This document shows positions 1 through 12,000 of a DNA stretch of 64,000 nucleotides, one piece after another. The translations under genes were made by a program, and so were the position numbers. The stretch lies in contig OW203771.1 of NCBI GenBank assembly GCA_934045905.1, positions 23,692,069 to 23,756,068 on the forward strand, written 5' to 3'. This DNA is from Leuctra nigra (taxonomy: Eukaryota > Arthropoda > Insecta > Plecoptera > Leuctridae). The notes below the pieces were generated by a model. The model did no database searches, had not been told where the DNA came from, and worked only from the letters and a program-made list of their open reading frames with translations. How positions within the stretch are numbered: the stretch's first letter is position 1; every line of letters begins with the position of its first letter.

Positions 1-519
1 CAATTTATATCGAAAATGCACAAAACTACCTCTCCAGCAAGAACCTTGATTTTGAGTTTGCGAATTTGGCTATATTATAGAGATATAATTATTTTGAAGA
101 TTTTGGATGTAGATAGAGGATTTTGGGTCTCATTGTTGTAAAAAAAAGAATAGAGATATGGAAATTCAAACATACAGTGATTTTTTTTAATCCCAGATAT
201 CTCTGCCCGGAACGGAATACCTACAAGAGATGCTCAGATGAAAGTAAATTTCGCAAACTCTATTGCTCGTTTGACATGCATAAATAATGACAAAATATGA
301 ATCTTCTGTACATGCAGAATTCATAAAAGTCACGGCACTCTTGCTTGGAATCTGATTTGCATGTCGGACAATGCTAAGCAGCTCGGTGTGTTTGTTGCAT
401 CCGTTGCCGGGAATCAGGTATTGTTACTTGTAAATGGAACATTACAGGTAGTATAGCTTCTGTGTTTTAATAAGATTTGAAGCTTCGAGCTATCGCCCTA
501 GTTAAACGCATCACCTACA

Positions 520-641
520 TTTCTTATCTCCAATGTCAACGTTCTTACAACTGAATTCAAGAGGTTATTGAGCGATAATTAAAAACAAAGTCTGTGAGAT
601 AAGCATTCCGAGCTCTGACGAAAGTGTCAATCACTAATAGA
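520..641 (+). promoter_or_regulatory. Conserved 5' leader of SLC17 copy 1
   Basis: The roughly 120 bases before the copy 1 start codon are recognisably repeated before copy 2 (about 14810-14923), with near identity over the last 40 bases (GAGCTCTGACGAAAGTGTCA and onward). A weaker version precedes copy 3 (23230-23277). This shared block probably holds the 5' UTR and core promoter, carried along by the duplication. I see no convincing TATA box at a fixed distance. Confidence 0.5.
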
Positions 642-3600
642 ATGTCAGAGGAAGATGATTTCCTCAATCCACCTGCATTCGTGGCGTCGCCGAAACCAGG
701 TTAGTGTTCAGAGATAGTCTGGTGAAGTGTGGAGTGAGTGTGAGGTGTGTGATGTAGCATTGAGAGTATTGTAGAATTTGGAATAATTATTACATGTCTA
801 GTTAGAATGTAATAATATATAAAACATGAATGGATTATCCAATACCTACACCGATAAATTGATTCATGAGATACTTTAAAAATCAATGGCTCTTAATTTT
901 TTAATTTTTTATACTGAATCATTTAAATCCGGTTATCTCTACTTTGCTCAATTCTGCGTTAGTTCTGCGATTTCCAGTCATTACAAGACAGGTAAATTTG
1001 TATTTAAAACACATATTGAAATTGACAATTTTTTGCACTTTACCTACGTTGTCCTTACAAGATAGAGAAATACAAAAGTATCGAATCTAGACACATTGTG
1101 TTTGAAATAAATAATTACTTAGCTTTGTGCACATTTAATATGTTCGTAGGTTTATTATAATTATATTATATTATAAAATTAAACATAAATCATAATGTGC
1201 TGCGAATTCCGAAAACTAGTAAAATATATGAATGAGCCATTAAATACCTACGTATACCAAATGGCATTTGAAATTAACTAATAACTTTGGCAGGAAATGA
1301 TTCTTCACTGACAGTATGTTTCCAACCTGGCAACGCTCGATTAAGTCCATGAATTTGAGAGTGAGGACAGAATGGATTCCTGTTTGTTCCAGACAAATGG
1401 TTCGGGACTCGCCACCTGCAATGCTGTCTCATGTTCCTGGGGATCCTGATTGCTTACTGTCAGCGAGTCAACCTGTCAGTATCAATAGTCGCTATGATAG
1501 ACAAAGATACGGCTAACCCTAACTTCCCGGTAAGAAAGGAACAACTACACATAAGTGTTTAAATCGAACATTAAAAACAACGTAATTTTCATTACTCATT
1601 CAAATGTTATCTTCTGCAGTTATACCTAATCCCCATAAAAAACACTCCGTGTAAAAATACCAGCCAAGTCGCTTCAACTAAAAAAAAATATATGAAATCT
1701 AAAAATTCTGCACTGAAAAGTAGTGATATCAAAAAATGAGCCAAGTCAAAACTTTATTTGAAAATCAAAAAATACTTGGCGCATCGTGTATATAAATAGC
1801 TTAGAAGTATAGGCCAGATATAAAATATACATCAAATATACATATATAGTATACCTATAATGCCCTAAAAAAACGATGCGCCAAGTATTTTTTGATTTTC
1901 AAATAAAGTTTTGACTTGGCTCATTTTTTGATATCACTACTTTTCAGTGCAGAATTTTTAGATTTCATATATTTTAATTTAGTTGAAGAGACTTGGCTGG
2001 TATTTTTACACGGAGTGTTTTTTATGGGGATATCACTCCTTTTTTTAGTTTATTCTTAAAATTTGTGACACAAATCGAATGAACTTTTTTTAAGTCATGT
2101 AAAAAAATCACAATTTACAATTTGGTTACTACTTATAAATAATCTGCTATATATTTGCTTAAATGGTCTTTTATGAAGAATAGCAAAGTTATCATTCCAA
2201 TCGGTCAACCCAGTTCCGAGATGTGGCAACACTTCGGTTGTCAATATGGCTGCTGAACTTAAGGTTCTCTGAAGGCCGCCATTTTGAAAATAACGGTGAA
2301 TTTGGGGTTTTGCATTTAGTCCGGCTCAGACCGTCTTAGAGAGTGGTCATGTTTCTCATCGCTCTGACCATTTAATCAACCCCGTAAATGCAAGTTTTGC
2401 ATAGAATCAGAGATTAAGATCTCGTCGCCCCTTCTCTCGACCTGTCAGCGCGAGCGACGGAAGTCAAACAATGGATGATTAGTCCCACTACTACCCTCTC
2501 TCTGAAAAGGTAGGGATGGGTCAAATAGCTGACCATAAGTTTCTGATATTATTGTTACACAAGTGCCTCTCAGAATATGCGAAAAATATTTATGAATTGG
2601 TAATTAGAAATGCGATTGTGACATATGTTCGTTTTTTAATTTTTCTTTAGCGCAACTTTTGAGGGACCTATTATTAGAGATCCGATTATACCGGGTGCCG
2701 CAAAAAAAATCACCCTGTTTGAGAGTTCACTATATCGAGACTATTATAGATAGGATTCTGAAGTTTATACACCTATTAGAAAACATATCAATATTTCATA
2801 TGTACAAATTTCAAAAACATTACTATTGTAGGAAAAAAGTTACAGCTGTTCAAATTTGGTTGTCAAAAAATTGATTATACGGAGATCAAATAGCGCGCGT
2901 CCAGAAAACTCCAATGGCCGGGACGCTGTTTCTTCAAAACTATGTATGATCAAGCTGAAAATTTCAAATTATATTGAAAATAGATTAAGGTCGATTGTGT
3001 AAATATTTCAATCAATATCAAAATATGGAACGAAAGTTATTGAATCTTGAAGTTGATCTTGAAAACAGAATAGTGCACGGGAAATAATTCACTTTTATAA
3101 CGTGTGTAATAAAAGTTTAGAAATAATCTACATTCTGCTTTTACGCTCGACTTCAAGATTCCATAAATTTCGTTCCATTCATTCAAATTGATTGACATTT
3201 TTACACAATTGATCTTAATATATTTTCAATATAATTTGAAATTTTCAGATTGATATCGTACAGGTATAGTTTTGAAGAAACAGCGTCCCGACCATTGGAA
3301 GTTTTCTGGATCAATTTTTTGACAACCAAATTTGAACAGCTGTAACTTTTTTCCTACAATAGTAATGTTTTTGAAACTTGCACATATGAAATTTTGGTAT
3401 GTTTTCTAATATGTGTACAAATTTCAGAATCCTATCTATGAAAGTTTCGATATATCTAGTGACCTCTCAAACAGGGTGATTTTGTTGCGCCTGCACCCGG
3501 TATGGTGATCACGAAATTTTCAATGTGTTGTAAATGAAGATAAATGCGTTTCCACATGTTTCTGGCCCAAAAACTCTGGAATCTAATTGCGACAAAACGC

Positions 3601-5993
3601 GAAATTTACCCTTAGCTTAACACCACCAAACTGACTAAATCGCGAAATATACCGCGAAATATCACCAAATTGAATATATTATTTCCTGTTATTTTGTAAA
3701 TTTCGCAGTTACTTTCCTAATTTTTCTCAGGATCACCACGGTAAACCCCAATATTCAACTTTTTTATTTCTATAATCAGTCAGTGACCCCCCTTTTTAGC
3801 GTAATTGACAGAAGAGCTCTGACCTTGTAGAAAACTACTTGGGGAGTGTGAGTGGCAGTGACCTCGCATTATCACGTGAAAATAAGTTGACATTATGTCT
3901 TTTTACATTCGCAATACATAAACAAACATCATGAAACGGCTTATCATAATTTTATTTCTGATTTTGCATTGTGAAAAACTAAAGTGAACAGTCACATACA
4001 GCACTGGACCTAGGAGTTCTAATACTCATAATCTGAAGTTTATCTGTATTTTTTAAAAACAAACACGAAATAGACAATTCTTAAAACCACAAAACGCGAA
4101 ATTTCCAATACAAAAAACGAAATGTTGAAGTTTTTAAAACCATAATCGGATCTCAACCTATTATTTATTATTGGTCAATAAAATACCTTTGGAAACAATT
4201 TATTTTATTGATCTTATAACTGTCAGAATTATAGTTTAAATACGTTTAAATAGATTAAATACGGAAATTAATGAAAATAAGTCTTAGTCATAGTCTTAGT
4301 CCTGATTTGATAATTTAAAAAATTATTGACAATACGAAATAATTTATTTTTGAATAGAAAGTAATTTAATTAACATTTACAGAATACTTACCTTATCTAA
4401 AACCTTCTAAAACTCAGAAAAGATACCATCCTCAAGCAAGATTGTAATCTTAGAAACAGGTTGTCACTGGCTGACAGGTATAATTGCCGAGCGACATTCT
4501 CACCCCATTCTCGTCCCCTTCAACGCGACGAAAATATACCTGAATTCGGCTGACGTGATTTTAGCATGTTTAGTGGGCCGCCTGAATTGATACTACTTGC
4601 ATTACACCTTACTAATCAATTATTATATTAATATCTAATAATGTTATCGATATGAAACTCTTTTATATCCAGTAGACTATCATAATGCATCTTCAAAAAA
4701 AAAATCAGCCCTTTCGAGCCACAGGATTCTGTTAAAATGCGTTTTCATTGAAAAATCGTCAAATTTGTGTCGATTTAATACGCATTTTCTCCAAAATTTG
4801 AGGTAATACAATTTTGAAAATTATTCCATTTAAAAGCCAGTAAAATTCCGCTGGATATAACACATTGTGTAAGTTCATCAGGCTTCTGAATGTGTAGCAA
4901 CAAATGTTTAAAGTTGATATTTCCATTCATTGGGTTGACCTATTCAAACCACCTTAATGCACTGCTACATAGAATTTATATCTACAATTAATGTGTAATA
5001 TTTTAAGCTTTCTGAATATGTATACATTGTATAGAATGGGGATTATAATTTTTTAAAATTTGAATGACGTCATTTCCGGGCTCATAAACAGGAAAATTCT
5101 AGTTTGACTGTTCCTATTCCATAGAGAATAGAGATGTCCTTCCGAATCGTTGAGCACTAGATTCGTACCGATCAGACTACCAGTTTTCGAGATACGACGA
5201 TACTTCCGGTTTCAAAATGGCGGCTGAAATCTCTGACTCTTTGAATTTTAATTTAAACATGATTACATCTTATTATAAGCTGTCTCAAATAGTATTTATT
5301 GTATCAAAATGTAAATCTGTGAGTTTTTTAAAATGTGTGACGTCATTTCCGGTTTTGGTATAGGAAACTGCAAATATAACTGATGATATAACATAAAGGT
5401 AACCGTCTAAATCGTTTAGCGCTGGTTTCGTTCAAATCTGTTTAGCCGTTTTTGAGATATGATGTCACTTCCGGTTTCAAAATGGCGGCTTCCAGTTGGT
5501 TTTATAACAAGTCAAATGAGATATCAGAAGTACATACGATACATAAATATCAAAATAATCGGATCAACCTTTGTTGCCGAAATACTAATCGAAGTATTTC
5601 AAATTTTATGACGTCATTTCCGGTTTTGTTAACATAATTTTTAGTCTTTTGTTAATGATAACCTATATAGTTGACCGTCTGAATCGTTTGGCGTAAATTT
5701 CGTTCTAATCGGTCCAGCCGTTGAGGAGATATGACGTCACTTCCGGTTTCAAAATGGCGGCACAAAAAAAGTCAAAGGGGCGAGGGCAAATCAGACGCCA
5801 AAAGTGCACACGTGGTAAAAATTTGAAATCAATCGGTTCAGCCGTTTAGGCTGTTACCTGTTTACCAGATTTTAGCTCCACCCTACTACTACTACTGAGA
5901 TTATTATTATGAAAACCGCCCTAAAACACTGTTTTCACTGCCCTATAGCTCGCAAAGGGCGTAACCTATTGTTCCCAAATTTGGTATATTATA

Positions 5994-6047
<54 letters not shown>

Positions 6048-9000
6048 GTGAATGGTTTCAGATTCGTAGCCATGATTTATTAAGTAATTCATATTCGGTT
6101 TTTGCTACGTATTTATTTCAATAGCCGACGTTTCGTCCGTCCTCCGACAGACTTTTTCAAGGCTCAAGCAAACAAACTAATAAAATAAGAGTAAATTCAA
6201 AACACACTACTTTCTATACAAGTGGAAATGCAGTAAATGTCAACATGACAGAAAATCAAAAAACAGATAAAGTTACATAGATAGTCTGGCTCCAGGAGGC
6301 TCATTTCTTCTTCATCATGGATCTAGTGACCCTGGTAGAACCTGTTGCACTAGTTGTTGAGTGTCGTGTTCTTGATCTGGTAGTCTGTCTGATGACTCGA
6401 GGTGGCACAGGAGAAGCTCTCAATTCGGAATTTTCTGGAGAAGTCGCTGGCGAGGGAGATAGTTGTCTACCGGCTCTTTTACGTGTTGCTCTTGTTGACA
6501 CTGGTGACTCTTCTATCTCAATGGCATCTACCGAAGCTACTGTTGAAGGGTATTGGGCTGCTCGTTGTTCCTTCGGCTTAACAGAGAATAAATTTGCTAT
6601 AGAATTCCAAGATGGAGAAAGTATACGGCTGTCTAGTTGTTTATTGAGGCAGTGAGTTGAACGCTTTCCAATCTCTATGGCTTCTCTTATGAGTCTTGGG
6701 AAGAGTTTGTCTGACTTGGCAATGATGGTTGTGCCCTCATAGTTTATCACATGGCCACTTTCTCGAACATGTTGCGCGAGGGCCGATTTCTCTTGGTCCT
6801 GCGCCACTTGCAATCTGTGTTCTTGCACCCGCTGAGATACGTTTCGATTCGTTTGCCCTACGTAAACTTTCTCACAATTGTCACAAGGGATCTCATAAAC
6901 TCCCCACCCCTCAAGCTGCCGGACATCTTTCACGCTTCGTAAACAGCTTCCAAGTTTTCTATCTGTGTCAAACACTGTCTTGATGTCTTCTTCTCTTAGC
7001 AGCTGGCTGATTCTGTCAGTGACTCCGCTTACGTATGGCAGAAAAGCTGGGTATTGATACTGTTGTTTTTCTGTCATTTCTTCCTCTGGTGCATCAGTTC
7101 TAGTTTCAGTCTCTTTCTCTTGCTGTCTTTCTGCGTTGGTTTTCCTAGTGAAAGCCTTTTTGATTACTTTATTCTCAAAACCATTCTGCAAAAGGGCATG
7201 TTCAAGAGATTTTAGTTCCGATTTGATGTTCTTGTTGTCTGCAATGCGACGTGATCTTGTTGCGAGAGTGTATGCGATTGATCGGATCTGCGCAGGATGA
7301 TGATGAGAAGAAGTGTGGAGATATCGGTTGGTATGTGTGGGCTTTCTATAAACTGTATGTCCTAGGGTGTTATCCGAATTCTTGGTTACTTTGACGTCTA
7401 AGAAAGGTAGGCTATTATCTGACTGGATTTCCATTGTAAAATTGATGTCCGGGTGAACACTGTTGATGTGGTTCAAGAAATCCGACAAGGTGTCATGTCC
7501 ATGTTGCCAAATGACAAAAACATCGTCGACATAACGGAGCCAACACTTTGGTTTCAACATTGACGAATTCAAAGCCTTTGTTTCAAACTCCTGCATGAAT
7601 AGGTTGGCGATTACAGGGTCATCTCCCTGTAATTACAAGGTCATCTCTTTGTTTACAAAGGTTCCGGTCAATGAGGTTGTGACACAATTGGAAGTTAACA
7701 AGTTGGCTCCCAAATATGTCATTGATCTGTCACGATTCTGTATGGAAACTACTTACTTTACTTACGGTGGTAAGTTTTATAAACAGATTCAAGGTGCTCC
7801 AATGGGTTCTCCGTTGTCCCCTGTAATCGCCAACCTATTCATGCAGGAGTTTGAAACAAAGGCTTTGAATTCGTCAATGTTGAAACCAAAGTGTTGGCTC
7901 CGTTATGTCGACGATGTTTTTGTCATTTGGCAACATGGACATGACACCTTGTCGGATTTCTTGAACCACATCAACAGTGTTCACCCGGACATCAATTTTA
8001 CAATGGAAATCCAGTCAGATAATAGCCTACCTTTCTTAGACGTCAAAGTAACCAAGAATTCGGATAACACCCTAGGACATACAGTTTATAGAAAGCCCAC
8101 ACATACCAACCGATATCTCCACACTTCTTCTCATCATCATCCTGCGCAGATCCGATCAATCGCATACACTCTCGCAACAAGATCACGTCGCATTGCAGAC
8201 AACAAGAACATCAAATCGGAACTAAAATCTCTTGAACATGCCCTTTTGCAGAATGGTTTTGAGAATAAAGTAATCAAAAAGGCTTTCACTAGGAAAACCA
8301 ACGCAGAAAGACAGCAAGAGAAAGAGACTGAAACTAGAACTGATGCACCAGAGGAAGAAATGACAGAAAAACAACAGTATCAATACCCAGCTTTTCTGCC
8401 ATACGTAAGCGGAGTCACTGACAGAATCAGCCAGCTGCTAAGAGAAGAAGACATCAAGACAGTGTTTGACACAGATAGAAAACTTGGAAGCTGTTTACGA
8501 AGCGTGAAAGATGTCCGGCAGCTTGAGGGGTGGGGAGTTTATGAGATCCCTTGTGACAATTGTGAGAAAGTTTACGTAGGGCAAACGAATCGAAACGTAT
8601 CTCAGCGGGTGCAAGAACACAGATTGCAAGTGGCGCAGGACCAAGAGAAATCGGCCCTCGCGCAACATGTTCGAGAAAGTGGCCATGTGATAAACTATGA
8701 GGGCACAACCATCATTGCCAAGTCAGACAAACTCTTCCCAAGACTCATAAGAGAAGCCATAGAGATTGGAAAGCGTTCAACTCACTGCCTCAATAAACAA
8801 CTAGACAGCCGTATACTTTCTCCATCTTGGAATTCTATAGCAAATTTATTCTCTGTTAAGCCGAAGGAACAACGAGCAGCCCAATACCCTTCAACAGTAG
8901 CTTCGGTAGATGCCATTGAGATAGAAGAGTCACCAGTGTCAACAAGAGCAACACGTAAAAGAGCCGGTAGACAACTATCTCCCTCGCCAGCGACTTCTCC

Positions 9001-12000
9001 AGAAAATTCCGAATTGAGAGCTTCTCCTGTGCCACCTCGAGTCATCAGACAGACTACCAGATCAAGAACACGACACTCAACAACTAGTGCAACAGGTTCT
9101 ACCAGGGTCACTAGATCCATGATGAAGAAGAAATGAGCCTCCTGGAGCCAGACTATCTATGTAACTTTATCTGTTTTTTGATTTTCTGTCATGTTGACAT
9201 TTACTGCATTTCCACTTGTATAGAAAGTAGTGTGTTTTGAATTTACTCTTATTTTATTAGTTTGTTTGCTTGAGCCTTGAAAAAGTCTGTCGGAGGACGG
9301 ACGAAACGTCGGCTATTGAAATAAATACGTAGCAAAAACCGAATATGAATTACTTAATATATATATATTAAGATATTTCGCAACAATGTGAGTTTTCCAA
9401 TTTTATGATCCAGTAGGCCGAAAATGCCACTTTGATGCTTACAGTAAAAGTGGGTTTGCTCCAGCCTTTATATGAGAGTGTGCGCGCCGTACGACTTGGC
9501 TGGCGTGGAGCGACCGCTCCACTATATTAAATAAGAATGATATATTAAATTAAAGCGTTCAAATGAAATGAGTGATAACGACATTCACATGAAACCGAAG
9601 GTACGGATTTTAACACACTTCAACCTTTCGATGTGGCTTCAATATCGACAGTAGAGTTCTTAAATAATTGCCAAAGTTAAGGAAATCTTAATAAATACCA
9701 ATTGCAATATGAAAAGATTTTTCTCGAGTGGGGCTCAAACCAACGACCTTCCGATATCCAGTCAGATGCTCTACCAACTGAGCTACCGCGACAGTTCATA
9801 TTGCAGCGGCTGTGTTCCAATATAAGCTGCGTTAAGTGGCCCATACACGGTCAATCTTGCATGACAAACTTACTTGACAAGCCCGGCATGACGGCATGAC
9901 AAACCTGAACAACGCCCACACACGTTCAATTTAGGTTTGACAGTTCAGACCTTTGGGGTCATGCGCACTTTATTGCGCAACTTCCAAACGACTACAAAAC
10001 AGCAAAACAGCTGAGTGAGCTGAAAGGTCACGTGCTCCGGCTCTGCATGCTGATTGGCTATTTATGTTCAAGCAAGATTGATGACTCCACACAGTCAAAC
10101 TTGCTTGTCGTCTTGCATGAGCATGAAGCTCGATTTCAGTTTCTGTTGGAACTCCTTCAAGCCAAATTCCAGGCTTGACAAGCCATAAAATCTGCACCAC
10201 ACACAATCAAATTAGCATGTCATGCCGGGCTTGTCATGCAAGTCGTCAAGTGCAAGTCGGTAAGTTGCACTTTAGCAACTTACCGAGATTGAAGATAGGG
10301 TCAGAAGACCGTGAATTTCATCCACGTTTGACAACAATTCTCTTCCATCTTCAGATAATACCGAGAGCGACTCCAATAAATATTGACATTTATAATCATT
10401 TCCTCTCCAGGACTACGGCTGGGACGAGGCTAAGAAAGGGTACATCTTGAGCTCCTTCTTCTGGGGTTACGTCATCACTCCTATCCCTGGCTCTCTGCTA
10501 GCTCGAGTCATCGGCTCCAAAACCCTTCTCTTCCTCTGTCTTGGAATATCTTCAATATTCTCCGTACTGACACCCGAAGCCGCGGCATGGGGTGGCTGGC
10601 AGTTGGTGTGTACTTTCAGAGTTATCCAAGGACTCACACAGGTAAGATGGAGAGTTTTGACGAACAAGCATACATTTAGTTATTCGATCTGTAACCTTGC
10701 GTTAATGAGTAATGGAGATGGCACGTTTCTTGAGCTGTGTTTCAGGGACCCATGTTCCCCTGTTGCCATGCGCAGCTGTCGAAATGGGCTCCTGTTTCGG
10801 AGCGTGGAGTTCTGGCAACATTCGTTTACTGCGGTTCGTACCATCTTTCTTTTTTTGATTATAACTATTGAAGCTGTGCCTCGCACTGCAGGATTCCTCA
10901 CCATAAAATGATGGTCTATTGTTGGTAATGTTGGTCGCTGCGTTGAAAATTCTGTCTAGAAGCACCTCAGAGTTTTGGCTTAATATTCCATTCGACGGCA
11001 ACCATCGCTGTTTCATATCACTGACGCAGACACTTAACATCAAGGGACAAATAACGTGAATGTTGTGATCGGCTTGGTAGGGGTTAGTAAAATTTTACCA
11101 CTTTTTTATTTGACGGCGCAGGCATGCAGTTGAGTAACATAGTTGCTCTGCCCCTGTGTGGTCTGTTGGCAACCTCCTCCGCCGGCTGGCCGTCGACGTT
11201 CTATTTGTTCGGTGGCTTGGGACTCGGTTGGGCTCTGCTCTGGCTCGCACTCGGCTCCAACAGTCCGGCAGAGAATCGACTCATCTACGTCCAGGAACGC
11301 GCCTACATCGAGGACTCGCTCAGGACCTCGGACAAACCCAACCAGGTTAGTTACACACTGTCTGGATAAGAGATTGTTTGAGGTGAAATGCAAAGGTCGA
11401 GTGCCCGCAAAGTCTATTCGGGTACAAAGTATAATACGTTTACGTAGATTTGTTCTACGTAATTTCTTCCCAAGTCACAAGATATTTGAAATTCAACAAC
11501 TACTTATCTTCCAGCCTCCGCCGCGGTCCACACCATGGCTTGCACTGCTGACGTCACTGCCGATGTGGGCGATCGTATTGGCGAATGCTGGAGCCGGTTG
11601 GGGCTACTGGATCCTGTTGATTGAGATCCCTTCCTATTTGTACGCAGTGCTAGGATACAATCTGAGATCGGTGGGTTGTCTTATCTTACCTACATTTGAA
11701 AACTTCTAAGATATGTCACTCCTATTTGTATCCAGTTAGAAATAGAAATATTTATGCCACCAATCAGTGATGAATGTTTTGTGAAAACAATTGGCCTGGT
11801 CTGTTACATAGTAAGACCTGTAATTTGAATAGAACAGACAGACAATAAAAACAGAGATTCGAGACAAAGGTTTCGAGTGAAGACGCTTACTTGATTTTGG
11901 AATTAGGAGACACTCTAGATATTACATTGTTTGGATTATCTAAAAGGTAATTTTTTTATTAATTTTCGGCTGTGCTGTTAAATTCTATCTCCAATCTTCC

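Larger units (their letters stand above)
6078..9359. mobile_element. Penelope-like element arranged as a perfect-looking inverted repeat
   Basis: Left arm 6078-7618 and right arm about 7818-9359 are reverse complements of about 1.54 kb. Their reverse translations are identical over 431 codons. The spacer of about 199 bp (7619-7817) belongs to the right-hand (plus) copy and carries the earlier part of the reverse transcriptase domain. Inverted, 5'-truncated partial copies are typical of Penelope-like elements, but such identity could also come from an assembly hairpin artefact. The element splits a family A body: the flanks rejoin to match the intact copies at about 31140-31180 and 61108-61160. 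Confidence 0.85.

Noticed and set aside
6317..6983. Plus-strand frames of 112 and 84 codons
   Set aside because: They are antisense shadows of the minus-strand Penelope-like ORF, and reappear as minus-strand frames at 8454-9120 for the same reason.
7595..7645. ATG at 7595 as the true start of the Penelope-like protein
   Set aside because: Its first codons are the reverse complement of the other arm. RT homology starts at about 7640 and the real N-terminus is missing.
9724..9792. Functional tRNA gene
   Set aside because: Promoter boxes are present, but the acceptor and T stems do not pair.
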